A stretch of 64,000 nt of DNA from JACRCG01 sp964524835. GTDB taxonomy: Bacteria > Desulfobacterota > Desulfuromonadia > Geobacterales > Pseudopelobacteraceae. The translations under genes were made by a program, and so were the position numbers. How positions within the stretch are numbered: the stretch's first letter is position 1; each line of letters starts with the position of its first letter. The notes under the pieces are model-generated. The model had not been told where the DNA came from. It ran no database searches and saw nothing but the letters and a program-made list of their open reading frames with translations. Positions 24,470-31,946 of this stretch are shown here, in pieces. Location: assembly GCA_964524835.1 (NCBI GenBank), contig CAZGEG010000003.1, positions 62,001 through 126,000 on the forward strand, given 5' to 3'.

Positions 24470-26571
24470 GCTTCACCGACTTTAAAATCGCCGCTACCGC
24501 CGCCAGATTCACGGTACTTTTTTCTGTGGGAGCGGCTCTCATATTGCCGCTTGGATACTTCGTTGTCTCATTCAAGTATCAGAAAGGAATTATGGAAACA
24601 GAGGCGGAAATCAATGCGACGCTCATCTCCAGGGTAATCAGCGCCAATCCGGAACTGTGGCGTTACGAGACGGTTCGCATTGAAGAGCTGCTTGCACGGC
24701 GGCCGAGGTCAGGGACGGCGGAAACGCGGCGTTTGTTTGACGCGAAGCATAACCTGATCGCGGAAAGCGTCAACCCTGTCCGAGCGCCACGGGTAAAAGT
24801 CTCCCACGAAGTTATTGATGCCGAAGAGGTTGTCGGCAGGATCGAAATCAGTCGTTCGTTATTACCGATTCTTCTGCATTGCGGGATACTGTCACTTTTG
24901 GGCATGGCTCTTGGCCTGCTGTTTTTTCACCGGCTTCCCTTCAAGGCATTAGTCAAAGCGGGTAAAATGCTTCAGGACGCGAATGAATTTCATGTCAAGG
25001 TCATGGAAGGGAGTCGCAGTTCCCTTATCGTCCTCGATCCCGATGGCACTATCCGGATGTGCAACAAACGGTTTCAGGAACTTACCGGTTGTTCCGGCAA
25101 GGAACTCTTGGGACACTCTTTTATCGGGCTGTTCACCGGCGACTCCCGGTCGCAGGTCGATGCCGAATTGCATAAAGTGTCCATTGGAAGTTGTCAGAAT
25201 GTCACCTTCGAGACGGTTCTTTCATTGCGGAACGGCACCATACTCAGTCTCGACTGTGCCGCGGAACCTCTTGTGCGTGAAGGAACGATCAGTGGTCTAA
25301 TAGTCTCGATGGACGATATCACCGAACGGAAAATAGCAGCGGAAGAGAAACGCGTCTATGAAATGAATTTGCAACAGACCCAGAAGCTGGAAAGTCTTGG
25401 CGTATTGGCCGGTGGCGTTGCCCACGACTTCAACAATATTCTGGCGATAATCATGGGAAATTGCTATCTGGCAAAGGAAAATCCCGGCGCTTTTTTGACC
25501 AGGGTTTCTCAAATAGAAAAAGCTGTTGACCGTGCCGCCCTGCTTTGCCGCCAGATGATGACATACGCCGGCAAGACTCAAATGATCCAGACTCAAATCA
25601 ATTTCTCCGCCTTGGTCGAGGAAGTGGTCATGATGTTGAAATCGACCACCTCAAAGAATGTGAACATTTTGTTTGACGGTTCGGCCGATACCCCTTTCAT
25701 CAAGGGCGATGCCAGCCAGATCAGCCAGATAGTCCTGAATTTGATAATCAATGCATCGGAAGCGATCGGCGTTGAACAGGGCGAGATCCAGGTCTCGCTT
25801 GCAAGGGCGTCCGTAAGCGCCGAGCAAACTGACGCCAGGGACCATCTCGGCAAAATAATTCCCCCCGGTTTGTATGTCCGTCTGGAAGTCACTGACAACG
25901 GTTGCGGCATGGATGAAGAAACAAAACGGCGGATCTTCGAGCCGTTCTATTCCACCAAATTTGCGGGTCGCGGCTTGGGGATGTCGGCAGTACTCGGCAT
26001 TGTCGCAGCGCATAAGGGCGCAGTGCAGATCTCCAGCAATACAGGCCGGGGAACAACCTTTAAGGTCTATTTGCCCGTTCAGGCGAGTGATTCCAAGGTG
26101 GTCGAATCTCCGCAGCAGGCCGATCCGGCGCCATGGCAGGGAAACGGCACGATATTGCTGGTTGAGGACGAGGAAATGATCTTGTATGTTGCTAAAACCA
26201 TGCTGAATTCAATGGGGTTCACGGTAATTGAAGCTTCAAACGGCAAAGATGCGTTGGAATTGTTTCAGAAGAATGCCGAATACATCACTTTGGTCGTGAC
26301 CGACTTGAGCATGCCGGTCATGGACGGGTATGAATTAATCCGTGAACTGAAAAAACTCGACCCCGCGCGGCCGATCATCATCTGCAGCGGATATGATGAA
26401 GTGGCTGTCACTGCACGGATACCCCGCGAAGACATTGCCGGTTTAATCAGCAAGCCCTACCATGTCGACAGGTTGCGGGAGGTTCTGAAGAGCGTGTTGG
26501 AGGAAATATTGCCAGTCCGTCACTCCATGCCGAGTGCCGCCGTCGAGAAGCAGTCAGGCGCGCATGAATAG
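24466..26571 (+). CDS. Membrane-bound hybrid sensor histidine kinase (PAS, HisKA, receiver)
   Basis: A 701-aa kinase. TM1 ~16-36, a ~95-residue periplasmic part, TM2 ~131-150, a PAS domain ~175-290, HisKA with His320 (GGVAHDFNNILAI), an HATPase domain (FEPFYSTKFAGRGLGMSAVLG) and a C-terminal receiver with Asp613 (LVVTDLSMPVMDG). The HDFNNIL box marks the NtrB-like subgroup common with C-terminal receivers. It is translationally coupled to the binding protein upstream, whose product probably contacts the periplasmic part. No output regulator is adjacent. It converges on the small nif-region gene with only 9 bp between the stop codons. Confidence 0.93.
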   Translation: MSFTDFKIAATAARFTVLFSVGAALILPLGYFVVSFKYQKGIMETEAEINATLISRVISANPELWRYETVRIEELLARRPRSGTAETRRLFDAKHNLIAESVNPVRAPRVKVSHEVIDAEEVVGRIEISRSLLPILLHCGILSLLGMALGLLFFHRLPFKALVKAGKMLQDANEFHVKVMEGSRSSLIVLDPDGTIRMCNKRFQELTGCSGKELLGHSFIGLFTGDSRSQVDAELHKVSIGSCQNVTFETVLSLRNGTILSLDCAAEPLVREGTISGLIVSMDDITERKIAAEEKRVYEMNLQQTQKLESLGVLAGGVAHDFNNILAIIMGNCYLAKENPGAFLTRVSQIEKAVDRAALLCRQMMTYAGKTQMIQTQINFSALVEEVVMMLKSTTSKNVNILFDGSADTPFIKGDASQISQIVLNLIINASEAIGVEQGEIQVSLARASVSAEQTDARDHLGKIIPPGLYVRLEVTDNGCGMDEETKRRIFEPFYSTKFAGRGLGMSAVLGIVAAHKGAVQISSNTGRGTTFKVYLPVQASDSKVVESPQQADPAPWQGNGTILLVEDEEMILYVAKTMLNSMGFTVIEASNGKDALELFQKNAEYITLVVTDLSMPVMDGYELIRELKKLDPARPIIICSGYDEVAVTARIPREDIAGLISKPYHVDRLREVLKSVLEEILPVRHSMPSAAVEKQSGAHE

Positions 26572-26580
26572 GACACGGCC

Positions 26581-26871
26581 TTACCGCCGCAAACATTCCC
26601 TGGCCGACCCCTGCAGATAATCGAAAACCTCGCCGCGGGTCGTGATGAAACCCGGCATCCCGTTCAGCAAATCTTCCAGCAGGTTCAGCAACTCGCCGTC
26701 TTCGCTCCCCAGCTCATCCATGACCGCTCCCATCATCGGCAGAATCTCGTACAGATCGTGGCGGTTGAAGGGGGCGGGGTCGGGAAGTCCGGCAAACTTG
26801 GGCCGGTCGCGGTTGACGACATCGCGGGGATATTTGAATTTGAAATCTGATGCCTTGACGATGATGGCCAT
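26581..26871 (-). CDS. Conserved hypothetical protein of the nifV operon (96 aa)
   Basis: I do not recognise a named family. The protein is small, acidic and soluble, starts MAIIVKASDFKFKYP, and has a central helical stretch (YEILPMMGAVMDEL) and LLNLLEDLLNGM; no signal peptide or metal motif is seen. AGGAGGTGAATC lies directly upstream of ATG 26871, and 11 bp separate it from the preceding small gene, so it is the last gene of nifV-orf-orf. Position suggests a role in nitrogenase maturation or protection, which is inference only. Confidence 0.75.
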   Translation of the reverse strand: MAIIVKASDFKFKYPRDVVNRDRPKFAGLPDPAPFNRHDLYEILPMMGAVMDELGSEDGELLNLLEDLLNGMPGFITTRGEVFDYLQGSARECLRR

Positions 26872-26882
26872 GATTCACCTCC

Positions 26883-27113
26883 TTAATGCCCGCCGCAGCC
26901 GCTGCCACAGCCGCCGCAACCGGGCTTGACGATATCCGCGGCCTTCGGCTTGCCGCACAGCTGCAGCGAAGAGCGGTCAACATACCAGCTGTCGTCCTCG
27001 TTTTTTCCCTTTATCTCGTTTTTCTTCAGCATCATCAGCACCCGCATCTCGGTCGTTTCCAAAAGGAGTGCCGCTTCGGCAAGCGGTACAAAAGATGTTC
27101 CGGCTTCACACAT
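26883..27113 (-). CDS. Small winged-helix-like protein with Cys/Gly-rich tail, nifV operon
   Basis: A 76-aa protein. Residues ~8-55 (FVPLAEAALLLETTEMRVLMM, then KNEIKGKNEDDSWYVDRSSL) resemble excisionase/MerR-like helix-turn-helix domains. The last 14 residues are PGCGGCGSGCGGH, with three cysteines and a histidine; Cys2 and one before the tail add two more. A metal or Fe-S ligand at this tail is plausible. ATG 27113 has AAGGAGGCTATC upstream; a longer frame to 27260 runs through a repeat and is rejected. Second gene after nifV. A metal- or redox-sensing regulator or a maturation factor are both possible. Confidence 0.72.
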   Translation of the reverse strand: MCEAGTSFVPLAEAALLLETTEMRVLMMLKKNEIKGKNEDDSWYVDRSSLQLCGKPKAADIVKPGCGGCGSGCGGH

Positions 27114-27131
27114 GATAGCCTCCTTGTATTG

Positions 27132-27175
27132 TTTCGACTCCGCTCTTAAAACCGTACCCTGAGCGGAGCCGAAGG
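27132..27175. repeat. TTCGACTCCGCTC inverted repeat after nifV
   Basis: Arms TTCGACTCCGCT (27133-27144) and GAGCGGAGCCGAA (27161-27173) enclose ~16 bp. It fills the gap between the nifV stop and the small downstream gene. Related to the repeat at 19831-19864. It could form an mRNA hairpin that adjusts expression of the two distal genes relative to nifV. Confidence 0.6.
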
Positions 27176-27178
27176 GAC

Positions 27179-28333
27179 TCAGGCTGCCTTCGGCAGTGTT
27201 TCTCCTTCTCGATAGATGCCCATCAGTTCCCGGTTTGTCAGGTCGCGCTTCCTCCGGCACGATAGGGCCCGCGTCAATTCCAGCAGCGGCAGCGCCCCGA
27301 TGCGGTCTACGGCCACACCCATGCTGCGGTAGCGTTCGATCAACCCCCCCGTACCGGAATGCTTGCCGATCACGATGCTGCGCGTCAACCCCACTTCGGC
27401 CGGATCAAACCCCTCGTAATTGCGGGGGTCCTTGATGACACCGTCGGCGTGCAGACCGGATTCGTGGGCAAAGACCCGTTCACCGACAACCGGCTTTGAC
27501 ACCGGAAGAGGCCGGTGGGAGGCCTTGGCGACAAAAAGCGACATCTCGCGGAAGCGGTGGGTGTCGATACCGGTTTCGACACCGCAGGCGTGCTTCAACC
27601 CCATGACGACCTCCTCAAGTGCCGCATTACCTGCCCGTTCTCCCAGGCCGTTGATCGTGGTATTGACAAAGCGCGCTCCGGCCCGGATTCCGGCGATGGC
27701 ATTGGCGGTCGCCATCCCCAGGTCATTGTGGGTATGCACCTCGATAGCTACTTCCGGAACAGCCCGGCGCAGAAATGCCACCTTGTCGAACATGGTGAAG
27801 GGATCCAAGATCCCCAGCGTGTCACAGAAGCGGAAGCGGTCCCCCCCCATGGAGCGGGTGATTTCCAGCAGCTCCACCAGAAAGGAGAGGTCGGCGCGAC
27901 TGGCATCCTCGCCACCTACCGAAACGTAGAGGCCGTGCTGTTTGGCGAACCCAAGCGCAACCTTCAGCTGTTCCTTGACCGCGTCCCGACTTTTGCGCAG
28001 TTTGTGAACGATCATCTGGTCGGAAACCGAAAGCGAAATGTCCACCGCCTGCACACCACAGGCAATACTTGCCTCAATTTCAGGCACCAGCGCCCGGTTC
28101 CAGGTGATCAGCCGGGCGCTCAGGCCGAGATCAACCAGCGAGCGGATGCCGGCCTGTTCCTCTTTCCCCATGGCGGGTATGCCGCACTCGATCTCCCCCA
28201 CGCCGATAGAGTCCAGCATGCGGGCGATGGTGATCTTTTCGCGTTTGGAAAAGACCACCCCGGCGGTCTGTTCGCCGTCCCGCAGGGTAGTATCGTCGAT
28301 TATGACCTGCTGCCTGTTTTCCGTACTATTCAT
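27179..28333 (-). CDS. nifV: Homocitrate synthase NifV
   Basis: Condenses acetyl-CoA with 2-oxoglutarate to homocitrate, the organic ligand of FeMo-cofactor (384 aa). The DRE-TIM motifs are present: DTTLRDGEQ (14-22), EVHTHNDLGMA with metal ligands His200 and His202, and the C-terminal FAHESGLHADGV. Context (nifHDK, nifB, sigma54 promoter) favours NifV over the homologous lysine or isopropylmalate enzymes. ATG 28333 has AGGAGGACAGCC upstream; the longer frame runs into the leader hairpin. First gene of an operon with two small proteins; the leader has a sigma54 promoter and a long hairpin. Confidence 0.94.
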   Translation of the reverse strand: MNSTENRQQVIIDDTTLRDGEQTAGVVFSKREKITIARMLDSIGVGEIECGIPAMGKEEQAGIRSLVDLGLSARLITWNRALVPEIEASIACGVQAVDISLSVSDQMIVHKLRKSRDAVKEQLKVALGFAKQHGLYVSVGGEDASRADLSFLVELLEITRSMGGDRFRFCDTLGILDPFTMFDKVAFLRRAVPEVAIEVHTHNDLGMATANAIAGIRAGARFVNTTINGLGERAGNAALEEVVMGLKHACGVETGIDTHRFREMSLFVAKASHRPLPVSKPVVGERVFAHESGLHADGVIKDPRNYEGFDPAEVGLTRSIVIGKHSGTGGLIERYRSMGVAVDRIGALPLLELTRALSCRRKRDLTNRELMGIYREGETLPKAA

Positions 28334-28346
28334 GGCTGTCCTCCTG

Positions 28347-28394
28347 ACGGCAAATGGCGCCGCACCCCTTGATGGGATGCGGCGCCATTGCCGT
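28347..28394 (-). terminator. Long hairpin in the nifV leader (candidate attenuator)
   Basis: On the minus strand ACGGCAATGGCGCCGCA (28394-28378) pairs with TGCGGCGCCATTTGCCGT (28364-28347) with one bulge, around a CCC/GGG-closed loop ATCAAG. It lies between the sigma54 promoter and the nifV ribosome site. Unlike the nifH and nifB leader hairpins it has no T tract, so it may act on translation or RNA stability, or be a protein-binding site, rather than being a terminator. Confidence 0.65.
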
Positions 28395-28423
28395 AAAAGT
28401 CTGGTTCTGTGCAGCAACCATCT

Positions 28424-28438
28424 GCATCTGTTGTGCCA
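28424..28438 (-). promoter_or_regulatory. Sigma54 promoter of nifV operon
   Basis: Minus-strand TGGCACAACAGATGC: perfect -24 TGGCAC, GG-N10-GC spacing and the ATGC variant -12 shared with nifH, nifB and the ANTAR gene. Predicted start near 28412, about 80 nt before nifV. Confidence 0.87.
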
Positions 28439-28616
28439 TTACATATAAGAGTTTTTACAGACAGCTTGCATCGTGCCTAAATTGTGGTATCTTCATAATA
28501 GTATTGTAATTTTTGGTGTTTGCTGCATAGAGTACCACACGCTCCGATTCCCGGCTTCAACTTCTTCTTTGACATGGTAATAGCCGCTATTGAAGATGGC
28601 GGCGAAAGGACATGTT

Positions 28617-29918
28617 ATGAAACAGACTTCTGATATTAACCTGCAAGGGCTCCGGGTCCTTGTCGTAGAGGACGATCCGGTCTCTTCCCTGATGCTTTCG
28701 CGCATGCTTGCCAGATACGGCGCTGTTTTGGACACGGCGGTCAACGGCAACGAGGCGCTTGCCCTGTTTGAGGAGAAGCGGCATGCGGTTATCGTGACCG
28801 ATATCCGCATGCCGGGCATGGACGGGCTCGAACTGGTGGAACGGGTCAGGCGGCTTGATAAAAACGCCCAGATCATCGCCACCTCGGCACACCGTGATAC
28901 TGATTGCCTGATTTCGGCGATCGAACTCGGTTTCAGCGACTATTTCCTGAAACCGCTCGAAGTCGATAAACTGTTGTGGGCCATCAAACGCTGTGCAGAC
29001 ACCATTGCCGAAAGGCGGCGGCTGGAAGATGAACAACAGAAGTTCCGCACCGTCGTCGAGAGCCTTGGTGAAGGAATCACCATCAAGGATCTCGACTACC
29101 GGATACTATATCAGAACAGGGCCATGACTGAGCTGTTCGGCGATCGGGTCGGATCGGCATGCTATGCAGTCTTCAACCTCGAATCCCCTTGCCAGGGCTG
29201 CCCGACAATTCCGGCTTTGAATGACGGCCAGACCCATTCGTCCTGCAGAAGCTACCGGTTTGATGGCGAAACTCTGCACATCGAAAGTACCGCCTCGCTT
29301 TTGCGGGATTCACAAGGCACCGTTACCGGAACCATCGAGATTATCCGTGATATCAGTGAACGCGTCAAATACGAGGAGACCATCCGCGACCTGGCATTTC
29401 ACGACCCGCTCACCGGCCTGGCAAACCGCAGACTGTTCGAGGACCGCCTGGAGCAGGCTATTGCCAAGTCCCGCCGCTATGGGGTACAGTTCGGCCTGTT
29501 AACTCTGGATCTTGATTATTTCAAGGACGTCAACGACACCTTTGGACATGAAGCCGGGGACCAGGTGCTGCTGGAAGCCGCCGAAAGAATCAAGACCTGC
29601 TGCAAACGCGATCTTGACACCATCAGCCGCCAGGGTGGTGATGAATTCTGCATCATCTTCACCGACTGCGGGGGGAGAGATAAGCTTACCGCCCTTGCAG
29701 AAAAACTGCTGGAGCAGTTCTCCCTGCCGTTTCACCTGGCAGACGCCCGGACGGAGGTAACAACAAGCATCGGTATCAGCATATTCCCGGACAATGGTTC
29801 GGTCATGAAAGAGCTGGAGATTGCATCCGACAGGGCCATGTATGCCGCAAAGAAAGCCGGGCGAAACACCTACCGCTTCTGGGAACCGAATCCTGTCTTC
29901 AGCGCAGCCAAGGCTTGA
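28617..29918 (+). CDS. REC-PAS-GGDEF response regulator (diguanylate cyclase)
   Basis: A 433-aa protein: REC with Asp62 (VIVTDIRMPGMDG), PAS ~140-255 with clustered cysteines (CYAVF...PCQGCP), and a GGDEF domain with intact signature GGDEF and the RDLD inhibitory-site motif ahead of it. It should make cyclic di-GMP with product feedback. The start ATG 28617 has AAAGGACATGTT upstream; a TTG nine codons earlier is possible. It is divergent from nifV, sharing a 283-bp region. No plus-strand sigma54 promoter was found there, so co-regulation with nif is not supported. Confidence 0.92.
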   Translation: MKQTSDINLQGLRVLVVEDDPVSSLMLSRMLARYGAVLDTAVNGNEALALFEEKRHAVIVTDIRMPGMDGLELVERVRRLDKNAQIIATSAHRDTDCLISAIELGFSDYFLKPLEVDKLLWAIKRCADTIAERRRLEDEQQKFRTVVESLGEGITIKDLDYRILYQNRAMTELFGDRVGSACYAVFNLESPCQGCPTIPALNDGQTHSSCRSYRFDGETLHIESTASLLRDSQGTVTGTIEIIRDISERVKYEETIRDLAFHDPLTGLANRRLFEDRLEQAIAKSRRYGVQFGLLTLDLDYFKDVNDTFGHEAGDQVLLEAAERIKTCCKRDLDTISRQGGDEFCIIFTDCGGRDKLTALAEKLLEQFSLPFHLADARTEVTTSIGISIFPDNGSVMKELEIASDRAMYAAKKAGRNTYRFWEPNPVFSAAKA

Positions 29919-29940
29919 CCCCCTCAGTCCGGCATCATTC

Positions 29941-30765
29941 CTAGCCGCAGCTCCCCATCGTAGCCAAGCCGTAGAGCAGATCCGGCCTGTAGTCGGGCCT
30001 TATGCCGGCATACATCAACTCGGTGCATCCGGCAATTTTCATCTTTCTGCGGTTGAACATCCGCAGGGCCGCTCGATTGGATGCCGGCGAATCCAGGCAG
30101 ATTTTTGTTCCAAGCGGGATCGATTGGAGCGCCGCATCGTAGAGCCGCTCCGCCGAGTTGCTGTCCAGGGCAGTGAAGGGGCCGAACTGAAAGGCATGGC
30201 CGCAGGGCTGAATCGCAGCGAAACCGGAGTCCTCAAGCAGCAGCCTCCCGCGACCGATGGTCGCCGCCAGCAGGGCGTCACGCCGGTCGCCCCAGGCCTG
30301 GCAATCAATGCCGCACACCGAGGTGTTCGAATCATTCCTGTCTCCGGGACAATCATGCACACCATATCGCTGCCGCCCCGCTCCAACCCAGCGAATTACC
30401 CTGTCGATGCTGCTGAATCCAAATTTTCCATAGAGCGGCGCCCCCGCTTTCGAAGCGGTCAGCCAGATCGTCTGCGCGCCGGCACTCCGCAGCGCTTCCA
30501 GAGCTTTTTTGAACAGCGCCTCGCCGATCCCTCTCCCGCGGAAAGGTTCCGCAACGATCAGATTACCGATCCAGCCGCTTCGCTGATGCAGCAGCGAGGT
30601 CACAAATCCCGCTGTTTCACCGCTATCGACACGGGCTGCCCAACACCCCTGCGGAAACTCCGCCTGGAGGAACGCTAACTCCCACGGTTCCGTTACCCAC
30701 CCCTCCGCTGCAGCGAGCATCAGGAAGGATCCGGCATCATCACCCCTCAAAGGTTCGATCCTCAT
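29941..30765 (-). CDS. GNAT acetyltransferase with C-terminal YitH-like domain, coupled to nifB
   Basis: A 274-aa protein: an N-terminal GNAT domain (WVTEPWELAFLQAEFP, then NLIVAEPFRGRGIGEALF, the Q/RxxGxG/A acetyl-CoA loop) and a second C-terminal domain like those of YitH/Acetyltransf_18 proteins. ATG 30765 overlaps the nifB stop (ATGA), so translation is coupled to nifB and expression should follow nitrogen fixation. Its substrate is unknown; a small-molecule or protein amine are both possible. A longer frame reaching 30840 lies inside nifB and is rejected. Confidence 0.85.
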   Translation of the reverse strand: MRIEPLRGDDAGSFLMLAAAEGWVTEPWELAFLQAEFPQGCWAARVDSGETAGFVTSLLHQRSGWIGNLIVAEPFRGRGIGEALFKKALEALRSAGAQTIWLTASKAGAPLYGKFGFSSIDRVIRWVGAGRQRYGVHDCPGDRNDSNTSVCGIDCQAWGDRRDALLAATIGRGRLLLEDSGFAAIQPCGHAFQFGPFTALDSNSAERLYDAALQSIPLGTKICLDSPASNRAALRMFNRRKMKIAGCTELMYAGIRPDYRPDLLYGLATMGSCG

Positions 30766-31631
30766 GGCGCCGGGCAGGCCGCCACTGCAACAGTCAGGTT
30801 GAGGTCCTGTCCGATCAGGCCGATTGCATCCGCCCGACACTGTTTGCAGTGGGCAAACTGGCCGATGATCCCTTCATTGTCCTTCCTGATTCCGGCCAGA
30901 TACTCTTCGCTGGGAGGTAAAATATGTGACAGCTCTGCCTGGGGTATGATCGGCATGATGTTCATGACGAACGCGCCCAACTCCTTCACCCGCGCCGCGA
31001 TCAACGGGATCTGGCTGTCGTTGATTCCGGGCGTCAGGACGGTATTGATCTTGATCGTCAGCCCCAGCTCCCCGGCCCGCTTGAGACCTTCAAACTGGTT
31101 GGTGATCAGGATCTTGGCCCCCCGGGCGCCGGTATAGTGTCTGCCGTGATAGATGACATGACCGTAGATCAGGGCTCCGACTTCCGGATCAACGGCGTTG
31201 ATGGTCACCGTCAGGCTGTGGAGGCCGAGTTCATGGAGGCGATCGATCGATTCCGGCAGCAGCAGGCCGTTGGTGCTCAGGCAGAGCATCAGATGGGGGA
31301 ATTCCTCCTTCACCATCCTGAATGTCTCAAAGGTCTCTTCATTGGCCAGCGGATCCCCGGGACCGGCAATGCCGACCACCTTGACGATCGGGCCGGCTAT
31401 CGGGCTGGCCATGACTTCACGCACCTTTTCAATCGCCTCTTGCGGGGTCATGATGCGGCTGGTAACGCCCGGACGCGATTCGTTGGCGCAGTCATGCTTG
31501 CGGGAGCAGTAGCCGCACTTGATATTGCATTTGGGCGCCACCGCAAGGTGCATCCGGCCGTTTTTCTTATGGTTGCCGCCGAAGCAGGGGTGCCCCTGAA
31601 TCCTGTTCTTCATCTCGCACGCTGTTGCCAT
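30762..31631 (-). CDS. nifB: Nitrogenase cofactor biosynthesis radical SAM protein NifB
   Basis: Builds NifB-co, the 8Fe-9S-carbide core of FeMo-cofactor (289 aa). The radical SAM motif is Cys35-xxx-Cys39-xx-Cys42 (PKCNIKCGYC), preceded by GHPCFGG and followed by CANESRPGVTS, both NifB hallmarks, and KQCRADAIGL near the end. It lacks the NifX-like C-terminal domain of the longer NifB form, as in archaeal and many deltaproteobacterial proteins. GGAAGGAGAGTGAGCC precedes ATG 31631. A sigma54 promoter and a terminator-like hairpin are in the leader; a GNAT gene is coupled downstream. Confidence 0.97.
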   Translation of the reverse strand: MATACEMKNRIQGHPCFGGNHKKNGRMHLAVAPKCNIKCGYCSRKHDCANESRPGVTSRIMTPQEAIEKVREVMASPIAGPIVKVVGIAGPGDPLANEETFETFRMVKEEFPHLMLCLSTNGLLLPESIDRLHELGLHSLTVTINAVDPEVGALIYGHVIYHGRHYTGARGAKILITNQFEGLKRAGELGLTIKINTVLTPGINDSQIPLIAARVKELGAFVMNIMPIIPQAELSHILPPSEEYLAGIRKDNEGIIGQFAHCKQCRADAIGLIGQDLNLTVAVAACPAP

Positions 31632-31653
31632 GGCTCACTCTCCTTCCATAAAT

Positions 31654-31686
31654 GAAAACGCCCGCGGGAGGATCTCCTGCGGGCGT
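31654..31686 (-). terminator. Intrinsic-terminator hairpin in the nifB leader (candidate attenuator)
   Basis: On the minus strand ACGCCCGC (31686-31679) pairs with GCGGGCGT (31665-31658), with an inner GGAG/CTCC stem, followed by TTTTCATTTAT. It lies between the sigma54 promoter and the nifB ribosome site, so read-through must be allowed for nifB to be expressed. Same architecture as in the nifH leader. Confidence 0.8.
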
Positions 31687-31726
31687 CGTTGCCTCGTCGT
31701 TGTTTGCGTTGTCTGTCTCTTGCTAG

Positions 31727-31741
31727 GCATAATGCGTGCCA
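31727..31741 (-). promoter_or_regulatory. Sigma54 promoter of nifB
   Basis: Minus-strand TGGCACGCATTATGC, with the same -24 and -12 boxes as the nifH, nifV and ANTAR promoters. Predicted start near 31715, giving a leader of ~84 nt that contains the terminator-like hairpin. Confidence 0.87.
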
Positions 31742-31874
31742 GCATGCGATCATTTCAATACGGTGCCGCTGAAATCCCGATAAACAGCGCCTTTGAGCCG
31801 ACTGCTAGACACCCGGCAACCCAAAGGTGATCTCCTTGCAAACAGATGTCTGCACGTAAATTGTGCAGTTGAGC

Positions 31875-31890
31875 TGGATTATGAATTGCA
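31875..31890 (+). promoter_or_regulatory. Possible sigma54 promoter of draG
   Basis: TGGATTATGAATTGCA has GG-N10-GC spacing and a perfect TTGCA -12 box; the -24 is TGGATT instead of TGGCAC. It lies ~57 bp upstream of the draG start. Weaker than the four minus-strand sites and different from them in both boxes. Confidence 0.45.
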
Positions 31891-31946
31891 TGGCCTATGG
31901 TGTCTCAACGTCTCTCTGTAGACGCGTTCTGCAGGAAAGGTTCTCC

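Larger units (their letters stand above)
31632..31946. other. Divergent nifB-draG intergenic region
   Basis: 315 bp without a gene. From left to right it holds the nifB ribosome site, the leader hairpin (31654-31686), the nifB sigma54 promoter (31727-31741), a stretch of ~130 bp in which I see no clear operator, a weaker plus-strand sigma54-like site (31875-31890) and the draG ribosome site. Any shared activator binding site should be in the middle part. Confidence 0.7.

Noticed and set aside
28500..28616. Sigma54 promoter for the REC-PAS-GGDEF gene
   Set aside because: TTTGGTGTTTGCTGCA has GG and GC eight, not ten, bases apart.
31863..31946. Longer draG start at 31863
   Set aside because: The extra 28 residues are not DraG-like and overlap a possible promoter; ATG 31947 has a good ribosome site.
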